Translations under genes and position numbers: made by a program
From: an uncultured Faecalibacterium sp.
GTDB lineage: Bacteria; Bacillota; Clostridia; Oscillospirales; Ruminococcaceae
Reading direction: 5' to 3'
DNA: 64,000 bases
NCBI GenBank assembly: GCA_934503275.1
Contig: CAKSVD010000012.1
Coordinates: 5,716-69,715 of the forward strand
Shown: in pieces, positions 27,568-36,791 of the stretch
How the letters are laid out: each line of letters starts with the position of its first letter
Numbering within the stretch: position 1 is the stretch's first letter
The notes under the pieces: model-generated
Seen by the model: only the letters and a program-made list of their open reading frames with translations
Databases searched by the model: none
Told to the model about the DNA's origin: nothing

Positions 27568-28157
27568 CCACAGAGAAAAAGGGCTGTCTTGCCTTTGCGG
27601 TGTGCGGCAGCTTTTGCACGCTGGAGGACGCCTTGGGCGCGGCGCAGGCACTGACGGCACAGGGCTGGACGCTGCTGCCCATCATGAGCTTTGCTGCACA
27701 GCAGGATACCCGGTTCGGCACCGGGGAAAGCTGGCGGCAGCGCCTGCAGGCCGTTACCGGGCAGCCGGTGCTGGACACCCTGCAGGCGGTGGAGCCGCTG
27801 GGCCCCCGGCGGCTGGCACAGGCGTTGGTGGTCGCCCCCTGCACCGGCGCAACGCTGGCGCGGCTGGCGGCAGGGCTTTCGGATACGCCGGTGACCCTTG
27901 CCGCCAAAAGCCTGCTGCGGGTGGGCAGCCCGGTGGTGCTGGCGGTCTCCACCAACGACGGCCTTGGCGCCTCCGGCGAAAACATGGCGCGGCTGTGCCA
28001 GCGCAAGCACTATTACTTTGTGCCCTACGGGCAGGATGACCCCTTTGCCAAGCCCCAGAGCCTGAAGGCAGACCTTGCCCTGCTGCCTGCCGCCGTGGAC
28101 GCCGCTTTGCGGGGCGAGCAGCTGCAGCCGGTGCTGCTGGGGCAAAGGAATGCGTAA
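27564..28157 (+). CDS. dpaB: Dipicolinate synthase subunit B
   Basis: Flavoprotein-fold subunit, 197 aa, of the SpoVFB/DpaB type. The N-terminal FAVCGSFCTLEDAL matches the flavoprotein start, VVAPCTGATLARLAAGLSDTPV is the substrate/cofactor region, and FVPYGQDDPFAKPQSLKADL is the characteristic family C terminus. It overlaps dpaA by 4 nt (ATGA), so translation is coupled. The gene that follows encodes a D-alanyl-D-alanine carboxypeptidase of the DacF type with its own promoter. Confidence 0.9.
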   Translation: MTTEKKGCLAFAVCGSFCTLEDALGAAQALTAQGWTLLPIMSFAAQQDTRFGTGESWRQRLQAVTGQPVLDTLQAVEPLGPRRLAQALVVAPCTGATLARLAAGLSDTPVTLAAKSLLRVGSPVVLAVSTNDGLGASGENMARLCQRKHYYFVPYGQDDPFAKPQSLKADLALLPAAVDAALRGEQLQPVLLGQRNA

Positions 28158-28162
28158 ATCTC

Positions 28163-28191
28163 TTTTCAGCGGGGAAAAAATGTGGTATACT
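28163..28191 (+). promoter_or_regulatory. Predicted promoter for the dacF-like gene
   Basis: TATACT (28186-28191) with a weak TTTTCA (28163-28168) at 17 bp. Confidence 0.4.
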
Positions 28192-28238
28192 CCAAATGAT
28201 GCCTTACTGGCATAAAACTGACAAGCGGAGAATACCAG

Positions 28239-29570
28239 ATGAAAAAATTTACCGCAGCACTGTGCACTGTGCTGCTTTTGATAGGCGCTGTGCTGGTGCC
28301 CGGCGCGGCAGCAACCGGCCCGGCGCTGGCAAATACCCGGGCATACTGCATCATGGATGCAGACACCGGCCTTGTGCTGGCGCAGCAGAATATGGATGAG
28401 GAACTGCACCCGGCCTCCATTACCAAGGTGATGACCCTTGGTCTTGCCTGCGAAAAGGCGCAGGGGGACTGGGATGACGTAAAGCTGACTGTGACCCACG
28501 AGGATGTCTACTCGCTGGCGGGCACGGATTCCAGCCACATCGCCCTGCTGGAAGGGGAAGAAGTCCCCTTGGTGGATGCACTGTACGCCACCCAGATGGC
28601 CAGCGCCAACGACGGTGCAAACCTGCTGGCGGAATATTTCGGCGGCGGAACCATCGCGGACGGCGTGGCGGCCATGAATGCACAGGTGGAGGAACTGGGG
28701 CTTGCCCACACCCACTTTTCAAACCCCCACGGCATCAGCGATGAGGATCACTACACCAGCTGCTACGATATGGCGCAGATCTTGCGCTGGGCGCTGCAGC
28801 AGCCGGGCTTTGAGGATGTGTTCACCCGCAACAAGATGTACACCATGCAGCCCACCAACATCCAGCCGGTGACCCGCTACTTCGCCCAGCAGGATAAGAT
28901 CCGTATCGGCTCCAGCCGCTACCATATCGACAGTGTGCTGGGCTCTAAGCTGGGCTACACCAACACCGCCCGGTACAGCTATGTCTGTCTGGCGGAGCAG
29001 GACGGGGTGCGGCTGATCTGCACGACCATGCAAAGCCAGGTGAGCACCGATAAATATAATGATATGCGCACCCTGCTGGACTACGCCTTTGCCACCTATA
29101 AAGACTACACCCAGCTGCCCGGCGGCACGGTCACCGCACAGCTGGCAGTGGCGGGCGGCGGGCAGAGCCTTGGCACCGTTACCGTGGCCGACCCCGGGGT
29201 GAAGCTGCTGCTGGCCGAGGGCTTGTCCGCGCAGGACGTGACCGTGGACTTAGAGTTGCCGGAGCAGTATCTGCTGGGCGCAGAGCCCGCCGTGTATGCG
29301 GTGTACACCCTGAACGGCGGCGAAAAGCAGGAGAGCACCAGCGTGCGGGTAAAGGCCGAGATCACGGGTCTTGCCGAACTGCTGGAGCAGAGCACCGGCA
29401 AAAAGCTGGAAGCCGCCAAGGACGTGGAGCCGGGCGGCAGCGCATGGCTGTTGGCGGGCATCTCGGTAGGCTGCACCATAGGTGCGGCGGTTGTCACCGT
29501 GCTGGTGCTGCGGATACATTCCCGCCTGAAAAAGCGCCGCAAAATGGCAAAGCACCATAAAAAAGCGTAA
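28239..29570 (+). CDS. D-alanyl-D-alanine carboxypeptidase (peptidase S11, DacF-like)
   Basis: Protein of 443 aa. Signal peptide to about residue 26, catalytic domain with SxxK at S60-K63 (PASITKVMT) and SAN at S122-N124, PHGISDEDHYTS, then the C-terminal S11 beta domain and a C-terminal membrane segment near 405-425 followed by a basic tail. It trims the terminal D-Ala of peptidoglycan stem peptides. The third active-site motif, normally KTG, reads K237-L238-G239 (GSKLGYTN). Thr to Leu is unusual and may alter substrate handling. The gene lies downstream of dpaAB, a sporulation-like setting. Confidence 0.88.
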   Translation: MKKFTAALCTVLLLIGAVLVPGAAATGPALANTRAYCIMDADTGLVLAQQNMDEELHPASITKVMTLGLACEKAQGDWDDVKLTVTHEDVYSLAGTDSSHIALLEGEEVPLVDALYATQMASANDGANLLAEYFGGGTIADGVAAMNAQVEELGLAHTHFSNPHGISDEDHYTSCYDMAQILRWALQQPGFEDVFTRNKMYTMQPTNIQPVTRYFAQQDKIRIGSSRYHIDSVLGSKLGYTNTARYSYVCLAEQDGVRLICTTMQSQVSTDKYNDMRTLLDYAFATYKDYTQLPGGTVTAQLAVAGGGQSLGTVTVADPGVKLLLAEGLSAQDVTVDLELPEQYLLGAEPAVYAVYTLNGGEKQESTSVRVKAEITGLAELLEQSTGKKLEAAKDVEPGGSAWLLAGISVGCTIGAAVVTVLVLRIHSRLKKRRKMAKHHKKA

Positions 29571-29639
29571 AAGCCTGTTCAAAACCAGACTTTTCCAGAT
29601 AAAGAAAAAACTTTCAGAAAAAAAGAGAGGTACAATATC

Positions 29640-30206
29640 ATGGGTAAGTTTATTTTTACGCAGACCGAGATCCCCGGCGTGGTGGTCATTGAGCCGCAGG
29701 TGTTCGGCGATGACCGCGGCTATTTTATGGAGACCTACCAGAAGGACCAGTTTGCAGAGGCCGGCATCGACAAGGAATTTGTGCAGGACAACCAGAGCCG
29801 CTCCACCCGGGGCGTGCTGCGCGGGCTGCACTTCCAGAAGAACCACACCCAGGGCAAGCTGGTGCGCGTGACCAAGGGCGAGGTGTATGACGTAGCCGTG
29901 GACTGCCGCCCCCACAGCGCTACCTTTGGCAAATGGGTGGGTGTGACCCTCTCCGAGGACAACAAGAAGATGTTCTATATCCCGGAGGGCTTTGCCCACG
30001 GTTTTCTGGTGCTGAGCGATGTGGCAGAGTTCTGCTACAAGTGCACCGATGTCTACGACCCCACCAGCGAGGGCGGTATCCCTTACGATGACCCCACCGT
30101 CAACGTGCAGTGGCCGGACTGCGGCTGTGAGCACAAGACCAGCGCAAAGGACAAGCTGCACGAGCCCTTTGCCGCCCAGAAATTCGAATATTTTGAAAAG
30201 TGGTGA
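29640..30206 (+). CDS. rfbC: dTDP-4-dehydrorhamnose 3,5-epimerase
   Basis: Cupin-fold epimerase, 188 aa, third step of dTDP-L-rhamnose synthesis. Signatures: GVVVIEPQVFGDDRGYFMET, QDNQSRSTRGVLRGLHFQ with the catalytic His, KGEVYDVAVDCR, PEGFAHGFLVLSD and the C-terminal NVQWPD. AGAGAGG precedes the ATG. It is the first gene of a short surface-polysaccharide cluster. The other rml genes are not adjacent. Confidence 0.95.
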   Translation: MGKFIFTQTEIPGVVVIEPQVFGDDRGYFMETYQKDQFAEAGIDKEFVQDNQSRSTRGVLRGLHFQKNHTQGKLVRVTKGEVYDVAVDCRPHSATFGKWVGVTLSEDNKKMFYIPEGFAHGFLVLSDVAEFCYKCTDVYDPTSEGGIPYDDPTVNVQWPDCGCEHKTSAKDKLHEPFAAQKFEYFEKW

Positions 30207-30212
30207 TCGCCC

Positions 30213-31022
30213 GTGGCAAAACTCAAAGCAATGTGGAACGGCTTCTGGCGCTACCGCTATCTGCTGTGGAACCTTGTAAGCCGTGATTTCAAGCTGAAAT
30301 ACCGCCGCAGCGTGCTGGGCGTGGTGTGGAGCGTTTTGAACCCGCTGCTGATGTGCCTTGTGTACTGGGCGGTGTTCAGCAGCCTGATGGATATGCGGGG
30401 CAGCGGCATCGACAACTTTGCCGTCTTTCTGATGTGCGGTCAGCTGCTGTTCAACTTCTTCAACGAGGCTACCTCCACCAGCATGAGCAGCGTGCTCAGC
30501 GCCGCCCCGTTGCTGAAAAAGGTGTATATCCCAAAGTATATCTTCCCGCTGGAAAAATGCTGCTTTGCCATGGTGAACTGCATCTTCAGCTTTGTGGCGC
30601 TGCTGCTGGTCATGATCTTTACCGGCGCGCATTTCCACCTGACCATTTTCGAGGCGTTGTACCCGCTGGTGACCTTGTTCTTCTTCAGCCTCGGGGTCAG
30701 TATGTTCTTAGCGGCGGCTACGGTGTTTTTCCGGGATATCATGCATATCTGGAGCGTGTTCGTCACCGCGCTGCTGTATTTCTCCGCCATCTTCTACGAC
30801 CCCACCCAGATGACCTTTTCCATCGGCGGCTTCAATATGCAGCAGATCATCAAGCTGAACCCCATGTACTGGTATATCACGGGCTTCCGCCGCACGGTGA
30901 TGTGGGGCATCCCGCTGGACGTAAATATGTTCCTTGTCTGCGGCATCTGCGCCGTAGTGTCCATGGTAGTGGGGCTGCAGGTGTTCCGCAAAACACAGGA
31001 CCGCTTTGTGCTGCACATTTAA
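30213..31022 (+). CDS. Polysaccharide ABC exporter, permease subunit (ABC-2 / TagG / Wzm type)
   Basis: Membrane protein of 269 aa with about six transmembrane segments. The N-terminal RYRYLLWNLVSRDFKLKYRRSVLG is typical of O-antigen and teichoic-acid export permeases. The GTG at 30213 lies 6 nt after rfbC's stop; ATG at 30231 is an alternative start. The ATPase gene follows, and together they would flip a lipid-linked rhamnose-containing glycan. The cargo is inferred from neighbours. Confidence 0.9.
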   Translation: MAKLKAMWNGFWRYRYLLWNLVSRDFKLKYRRSVLGVVWSVLNPLLMCLVYWAVFSSLMDMRGSGIDNFAVFLMCGQLLFNFFNEATSTSMSSVLSAAPLLKKVYIPKYIFPLEKCCFAMVNCIFSFVALLLVMIFTGAHFHLTIFEALYPLVTLFFFSLGVSMFLAAATVFFRDIMHIWSVFVTALLYFSAIFYDPTQMTFSIGGFNMQQIIKLNPMYWYITGFRRTVMWGIPLDVNMFLVCGICAVVSMVVGLQVFRKTQDRFVLHI

Positions 31023-31034
31023 GGAGGGTGAACA

Positions 31035-31778
<744 letters not shown>

Positions 31779-31779
31779 T

Positions 31780-33657
31780 ATGAATGTACGGTTGAAACGC
31801 GCCAAGGAACTTGCCGGCTACGCCGTGCAGCTGACAAAGGACGAGGGCTTGTCCACCATGGTCAGACGCGGCGCGGGCTTTGTGAAGCGCCGCTGCTTTG
31901 GCAAGCGTGCACGCTACCTGCCTGCCAAAAAGGTGCTGGAAGCGCAGCGCGCAGAGATGGCGGGCAAAACGGCAGCAGACTGCGGCCTGCCCACCATCTC
32001 GGTGCTGACCCCGCTGTATAATACCCCGGAAAAATACCTGCGGGAGTTTTTGGATTCCTTTGTGGGGCAGACCGCGCCCAACGGGCAGCTCTGCCTTGCC
32101 GATGCTTCGGACGCTGCCCACGGGGACGTGGAACGGATCGTAAAGGAATATCAGCAAAAGAATCAACAGATCGTATACAAAAAGATCGAAAATCAGGGCA
32201 TTGCAGCCAACACGAACGCCGCTGCGCAGCTGGCGACAGAGGAGTATCTGGCGCTGGCTGACCACGATGACATTCTGGCACCCCATGCTCTGTACACCAT
32301 GGGCAAGGCTATCCTGCAGCTGCGGCAGCACGGCGAGCCGGACGGCTTTCTGTACAGTGACGAGGCGCTGTTCACCAAGAGCATCCGCCGCCCTATGGTG
32401 GCGCACTTCAAGCCGGACTATGCCCCGGACTACCTGTTGTGCTGCAACTACATCTGCCATCTGGCGGTGTTCCAAAAAGCTTTGTGGGAGCAGCTGGGCG
32501 GCGAGCGCCCGGAATGCGACGGCAGTCAGGATCATGACCTGTTCCTGCGCCTGCTGGAAAAGACCGGCGGTGCCGCCCATGTGCCGCAGGTGCTCTACTA
32601 CTGGCGGGTGCACGCGGGGTCTACCTCCGGCGGTGCAGACGCCAAGCCCTATGTGGCGGCAGCGGCCAAAAAGGCGCTGGCAGACCACCTGACCCGCACC
32701 GGGCGCACCGGCACGGTAGAGGATGGCTTGTTCCCCAGCACCTACCGGGTGAAATGGGACATCGTGGGCGAGCCGAAGGTGAGCATCCTCATCCCCAATA
32801 AGGACCACACCGAGGATCTCGAAAAGTGCCTGCACAGCATCTGGACAAAGACCGCATGGGAGCACTTTGAGGTGATCGTGGTGGAGAACAACTCCACCGA
32901 CCCCGCTACTTTTGCCTACTATAAAAAGGCGCAGCAGCGCTACGACGGTCTGCGGGTGGTCACCTACCCGAAAAAGGGCTTCAACTTTTCCGGCATCAAC
33001 AACTTTGGCCGCAAATACGCCACCGGCGCGTATCTGCTGCTGCTGAACAACGACGTGGAGGTGCGCAGCAGCGAATGGCTCACCGAACTTCTGCGCCAAT
33101 GCGCCCACCCCGGCGGGGCGGCAGTGTGCGGTGCGATGCTCTGGTACCCGGACGAGACCATCCAGCACGCGGGCGTCATCACCGGGCTGGGGGGCTACGC
33201 GGGGCACAGCCACAAGTACAAAAAGGCCGGCGGCAGCGGGTATATGTTCCGCACCGCCACGGTGCAGGACTTTTCCGCCGTCACCGGTGCCTGCCTGCTG
33301 GTAAAGACCAGCGTGTGGGACGAGGTAAAGGGGCTGGACGAAGCCTTTGCGGTGGCCTTCAACGATGTGGACTTCTGTCTGCGGGTGCGGGATGCGGGCT
33401 ATCGCATTGCGTGGACGCCCTACGCCCAGCTGACCCACTACGAGAGCAAGAGCCGCGGCGGGGACGAAAAAGACCCGGTAAAGGCACGGCGCTTTGCCGC
33501 CGAGCAGCAGCGTCTGTACGAGGTGCACGGCAAGGCGAACATCCTGCACGACCCCTACTACAACCCCAACCTGACCATGGACCGGGAGGATTTTTCCGAA
33601 AGCGATGATCTGCGCGGGCTGAAAGAGGGACGCATCACGGTGCAGTGGAGGAAATAA
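31780..33657 (+). CDS. Glycosyltransferase with two GT2 domains
   Basis: Protein of 625 aa with two GT-A folds. The first spans about residues 68-290 with ISVLTPLYNTPEKYL and ALADHDDIL, where the usual DxD is replaced by DHDD. The second, from about residue 330, has VSILIPNKDHTEDLEKCL, VVENNSTD, LLNNDVEV and FNDVDFCLRVRDAGYRIAW. Double-domain GT2 enzymes of this kind build rhamnan or galactan chains. The ATG lies 1 nt after the ABC ATPase stop codon, so the genes are tightly coupled. Rhamnose from dTDP-L-rhamnose is a likely donor given the upstream epimerase, but this is inference. Confidence 0.92.
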   Translation: MNVRLKRAKELAGYAVQLTKDEGLSTMVRRGAGFVKRRCFGKRARYLPAKKVLEAQRAEMAGKTAADCGLPTISVLTPLYNTPEKYLREFLDSFVGQTAPNGQLCLADASDAAHGDVERIVKEYQQKNQQIVYKKIENQGIAANTNAAAQLATEEYLALADHDDILAPHALYTMGKAILQLRQHGEPDGFLYSDEALFTKSIRRPMVAHFKPDYAPDYLLCCNYICHLAVFQKALWEQLGGERPECDGSQDHDLFLRLLEKTGGAAHVPQVLYYWRVHAGSTSGGADAKPYVAAAAKKALADHLTRTGRTGTVEDGLFPSTYRVKWDIVGEPKVSILIPNKDHTEDLEKCLHSIWTKTAWEHFEVIVVENNSTDPATFAYYKKAQQRYDGLRVVTYPKKGFNFSGINNFGRKYATGAYLLLLNNDVEVRSSEWLTELLRQCAHPGGAAVCGAMLWYPDETIQHAGVITGLGGYAGHSHKYKKAGGSGYMFRTATVQDFSAVTGACLLVKTSVWDEVKGLDEAFAVAFNDVDFCLRVRDAGYRIAWTPYAQLTHYESKSRGGDEKDPVKARRFAAEQQRLYEVHGKANILHDPYYNPNLTMDREDFSESDDLRGLKEGRITVQWRK

Positions 33658-33661
33658 CAGC

Positions 33662-34198
33662 ATGAACATCAAAGGTCATTTCGAGACCATCACCCGGCAC
33701 AAGCTGCTGGTGATGAAATACTGCTTTGAATGTGGGTTGTATGAGCAGGGCCTTGCCCACGACCTGAGCAAGTACAGCCCCACCGAGTTCATCCCCGGGT
33801 GCATCTACTATCAGGGCGACCACAGCCCCAACGAGGCCGAGCGCGCAGCCAAGGGCTACACCTCGGCGTGGCTGCACCACAAGGGGCGCAACAAGCATCA
33901 TCTGGAATACTGGATCGATTACAGCACCACCAAGACCGGCCTGACCGGCATGAAGATCCCCCTGCGCTACGTCTGCGAGATGGTGTGCGACCGGGTGGCG
34001 GCAAGCCAGATTTATCTGGGCGATAAGTACACCGATGCCTCCGCGTGGGAGTACTACCAGCGCAGCAAGGATCACTACCTGATGCACCCGGAGACCCGGG
34101 CACTGCTGGAAAAGCTGCTGTGCATGGTGCGGGACCTCGGGCGGGAGCGCACCTTTGCCTACATGAAATTTCTGCTTGGCTGCGAGACGGATTATTGA
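33662..34198 (+). CDS. DUF5662 family protein
   Basis: Protein of 178 aa. Conserved pattern: HKLLVMKYCFECGLYEQGLAHDLSKYSP, then ACLY-like GCIYYQGDHSP, then WLHHKGRNKHHLEYW. These closely spaced His residues resemble a metal-binding helical (HD-like) domain. The family has no established function that I know of. It follows the glycosyltransferase by 4 nt, so it belongs to the polysaccharide operon; a terminator follows. Confidence 0.75.
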   Translation: MNIKGHFETITRHKLLVMKYCFECGLYEQGLAHDLSKYSPTEFIPGCIYYQGDHSPNEAERAAKGYTSAWLHHKGRNKHHLEYWIDYSTTKTGLTGMKIPLRYVCEMVCDRVAASQIYLGDKYTDASAWEYYQRSKDHYLMHPETRALLEKLLCMVRDLGRERTFAYMKFLLGCETDY

Positions 34199-34202
34199 AC
34201 CC

Positions 34203-34239
34203 AAAAGGCTGCTGCACAGACTGTGCGGCAGCCTTTTTT
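34203..34239 (+). terminator. Terminator of the polysaccharide cluster
   Basis: Stem AAGGCTGC / GCAGCCTT enclosing TGCACAGACTGTGC, with a run of Ts. Confidence 0.85.
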
Positions 34240-34285
34240 GCGCGGACTGCTGAAATTTTTTGAAAAACTTTAGGGCTTCTGTGCA

Positions 34286-34315
34286 TTGACAGAAATGCAA
34301 AAGCAACGGTATAAT
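34286..34315 (+). promoter_or_regulatory. Promoter for the lipoprotein gene
   Basis: TTGACA (34286-34291), 18 bp, TATAAT (34310-34315); both boxes are consensus. Confidence 0.75.
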
Positions 34316-34386
34316 GAAGGAAAGCAGGCTTGGGAAACGTCCGGGCTGCAGAGAATACTGTCTGACGAAAAAAGGAGGCATGAAGC

Positions 34387-34893
34387 ATGAAATGGTTCAA
34401 AAAACTGATTGCGATCACGCTGGCTGCTGTGCTGGCGCTGGCTATGCTCACCGCTTGCGGCGGTATATCGAGTATGCCGGATAAAACGGAAGAAGCAAAG
34501 CAGATTGTGGACAACATCAATGCGGTTCGGACGAAAAATGGCCTGTCGGCACTGGAGATCAACACGGCTGCAATGGATGTGGCCAATAAAATTGCGGCGG
34601 TACAGGAAAAGAAGGAACTGTTGCTGATTTCGGAAGAGGACTGCAAAAAGAAATTGGGGGAGCTGGCGTCCATTCAGGTGGATGGAAGAAGCCGCGACGG
34701 CGATCTGATACGTGTATTTCTCTTCTCGGGCGAGAAGAGCCTGACCGAGAAAAGATGGCAGGAAGCGTATGACAAGAACAATATAAGACGTTCTGATTGC
34801 AGGATCGTGCGCAGCGCTAATGCAAAATATGTTGGCGTTGTCATAAAACAGATCAGCAACGGTAGGTACATTACGGTCGTTGTGACTTACTGA
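34387..34893 (+). CDS. Lipoprotein with a degenerate CAP-like domain
   Basis: Protein of 168 aa. Signal peptide and lipobox LTAC at about residue 25. The mature part starts KQIVDNINAVRTKNGLSALEINTAAMDVANKIA, a layout like the first helix of CAP/SCP domains. It ends YVGVVIKQISNGRYITVVVTY, like their last strands. The conserved active-site His residues of the CAP cavity are not seen, so any CAP function is probably lost or changed. AGGAGG precedes the ATG. The gene is AT-richer than its neighbours and has its own strong promoter and terminator. Confidence 0.7.
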   Translation: MKWFKKLIAITLAAVLALAMLTACGGISSMPDKTEEAKQIVDNINAVRTKNGLSALEINTAAMDVANKIAAVQEKKELLLISEEDCKKKLGELASIQVDGRSRDGDLIRVFLFSGEKSLTEKRWQEAYDKNNIRRSDCRIVRSANAKYVGVVIKQISNGRYITVVVTY

Positions 34894-34914
34894 CCTATAA
34901 TTTGAAACCGCGCA

Positions 34915-34947
34915 AACGCCGCTGACGGAAAGTCGGCGGCGTTTTTT
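34915..34947 (+). terminator. Terminator after the CAP-like lipoprotein gene
   Basis: Stem AACGCCGC / GCGGCGTT followed by a T run. Confidence 0.8.
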
Positions 34948-34966
34948 GTGTGGTTTGCCGGACAAC

Positions 34967-35010
34967 GCAAAAACACCCCGGTCGGGCGGTTTTACCGCTT
35001 GGCCGGGGTG
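34967..35010 (-). terminator. Terminator for the small membrane protein gene
   Basis: Minus-strand stem CACCCCGG / CCGGGGTG with inner GCGG/CCGC pairing and a T run. Confidence 0.8.
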
Positions 35011-35028
35011 CTGTTTTGCAAGAAATAA

Positions 35029-35154
35029 TTACTGCTCGTTTTCGTAGATCTGGATATAGCGCGGGGCGCTTTTATCCTGCCAGAGCAGCAGAATGGCGGT
35101 CAGGGCGACAGCCAGTGTGGTGAGGACGGCGAGCAGAGCTTTGAGAACTTTCAT
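35029..35154 (-). CDS. Small single-pass membrane protein (41 aa)
   Basis: The frame starts MKVLKALLAVLTTLAVALTA, forms one hydrophobic helix to about residue 24, then has a short tail rich in Tyr, Asp and Glu (APRYIQIYENEQ). AGGAGG lies 10 nt upstream of the ATG, a promoter lies at 35221-35249 and a terminator follows, so it is a complete little transcription unit. Function unknown. Confidence 0.65.
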   Translation of the reverse strand: MKVLKALLAVLTTLAVALTAILLLWQDKSAPRYIQIYENEQ

Positions 35155-35220
35155 GGTTTGGTGCCTCCTTGTGAAGTTCGGGAGCGGAGCGGGGGACGTT
35201 CCGCCTGTCATGTTAGGTAT

Positions 35221-35249
35221 AGTATAGCATATTCCCGCAGCAAAGGCAA
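35221..35249 (-). promoter_or_regulatory. Promoter of the small membrane protein gene
   Basis: On the minus strand, TTGCCT (35244-35249), 17 bp, TATACT (35221-35226). Confidence 0.5.
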
Positions 35250-35287
35250 ACGGCAGAAGGGGGAGAACAAAAAGAAAAATACGGTAG

Positions 35288-35301
35288 TTAGTTAAAACTA
35301 A
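35288..35301. promoter_or_regulatory. Palindrome upstream of the rnf operon
   Basis: TTAGTT-AA-AACTAA, about 57 bp upstream of the rnf -35 box. It shares GTTAGTTA and AACTA with the perfect palindrome over the enolase promoter (54072-54087). Possibly a site for a common redox or carbon regulator. Confidence 0.4.
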
Positions 35302-35357
35302 TTGTCGAAAACGAATAAGAAAGTTCAGGAAAATTCATCATTTGAGCCGTGATGTCG

Positions 35358-35385
35358 TTGACTTCCCGCGCCAAAATGATACAAT
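35358..35385 (+). promoter_or_regulatory. Promoter of the rnf operon
   Basis: TTGACT (35358-35363), 16 bp, TACAAT (35380-35385). The leader to the rnfC ATG is about 83 nt. Confidence 0.65.
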
Positions 35386-35474
35386 AAGTGTGTTAAGCAG
35401 CTGCTGTCCCTGTACCAGTGCGCCTGCATGGGCGAGGGGATGGCAATTCAAGCAGAATGGGGGATTTGAAATCC

Positions 35475-36791
35475 ATGTTGAACAAGCTGAAACGTGCGGC
35501 GCTTGGCGCGCATACGCCGCATGACAAGGCAACTGCTGCAAGCAAACCTATCCCGATGCCTCTGCCCGCGCAGGTACGCATCCTTATGAGCCAGCACATT
35601 GGCGCACCCGCTAAGGCACTGGTGAAAAAAGGCGATGAAGTGTTCGTCGGCACCAAGATCGGTGAGGCGGGCGGCTTTGTCTCCGCAAATATCCACTCCA
35701 GCGTTTCCGGTACGGTAGCTGCGGTGGAACCTTTCCGTCTGTCCAATGGCCGTATGTGCGATTCTATTGTCATCAAGACTGATGGCAAGCAGACCGTAGA
35801 CCCGGCCGTCAAGGCACCGGAAGTCACCGATAAGGCCAGCTTCCTTGCCGCCGTGCGCGAGTGCGGTCTGGTCGGTCTGGGCGGCGCAGGCTTCCCCACC
35901 GATGTGAAGCTGCAGCCCAAGCAGCCGGTGGATACGTTACTGATCAACGCCTCCGAGTGTGAGGTGTGGCTGACCAGCGACACGCAGGAGATGCTGGAGT
36001 GCAGCGATGATATCATCCGCGGCATCAAGGCTGTGCTGCAGTATACCGGCATCCCGAAGTGCATCATTGGTATTGAGAACAACAAGCCCGAGTGCATCGA
36101 CCTGCTGTGCAAAAAGACCAAGGACGACAGCGCTATCGAGGTCAAGCCCCTGCCCAGCGTCTACGGCACCGGTGCAGAGCTGATCCTCATTGAGAAGTGC
36201 CTCGGCCGCGAGGTGCCCCACGGCGGTCTGCCCGCCGATGCAGGCGCCATCGTGATGAACGTGACCAGCGTTTCCACGCTGGGCAAGTATCTGGCCACCG
36301 GTATGCCGGTGGTCCAGCGTACCATCACCGTGGACGGCGATGCCTGCGCAAAGCCCCAGAACGTTGTTGTGCCCGTGGGCACCGCTTATCAGGACATTCT
36401 GGACTATGTGGGCGTCAAGGGCGAACTGGGCAAGGTGGTTGCCGGCGGTGCCATGATGGGCCCCGCTGTGGAGAACCTTTCCTACCCCACCACCAAGACC
36501 ACTTCCGGTCTGATCCTGCTGAGCAAGGCAGCTGCACAGCCCGCACAGGTCAACCCCTGCATCCGCTGCGGCCGCTGCGTGGAGTACTGCCCCATGGGTC
36601 TGGAGCCCGTGGAGGTCAATCAGGCCTACGCCGCCCGCGATGTGCAGGAGCTGGGCAAGCTGCACGCTGACTACTGCTTCAACTGCGGCAGCTGCTCCTT
36701 CGTCTGCCCGGCAAAGCGTCCGGTCACCCAGATGATGAGTCTGGCCAAGGCCTTCTATCTTGGCGAAATCAAAAAAGGAGGCAATAAGTAA
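35475..36791 (+). CDS. rnfC: Rnf electron transport complex subunit C
   Basis: Peripheral NADH-side subunit, 438 aa. Visible: N-terminal barrel-sandwich region (QVRILMSQHIGAPAKALVKKGDEV), the NADH/FMN-like GLVGLGGAGFPTDVKL, and two [4Fe-4S] motifs CIRCGRCVEYCP and CFNCGSCSFVCPAKRP. The ATG at 35475 is chosen over one 18 nt upstream because GGGGGA lies upstream of it. First gene of rnfCDGEAB, whose product couples ferredoxin:NAD+ oxidoreduction to ion transport. The stop overlaps the rnfD start by 1 nt. Confidence 0.96.
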   Translation: MLNKLKRAALGAHTPHDKATAASKPIPMPLPAQVRILMSQHIGAPAKALVKKGDEVFVGTKIGEAGGFVSANIHSSVSGTVAAVEPFRLSNGRMCDSIVIKTDGKQTVDPAVKAPEVTDKASFLAAVRECGLVGLGGAGFPTDVKLQPKQPVDTLLINASECEVWLTSDTQEMLECSDDIIRGIKAVLQYTGIPKCIIGIENNKPECIDLLCKKTKDDSAIEVKPLPSVYGTGAELILIEKCLGREVPHGGLPADAGAIVMNVTSVSTLGKYLATGMPVVQRTITVDGDACAKPQNVVVPVGTAYQDILDYVGVKGELGKVVAGGAMMGPAVENLSYPTTKTTSGLILLSKAAAQPAQVNPCIRCGRCVEYCPMGLEPVEVNQAYAARDVQELGKLHADYCFNCGSCSFVCPAKRPVTQMMSLAKAFYLGEIKKGGNK

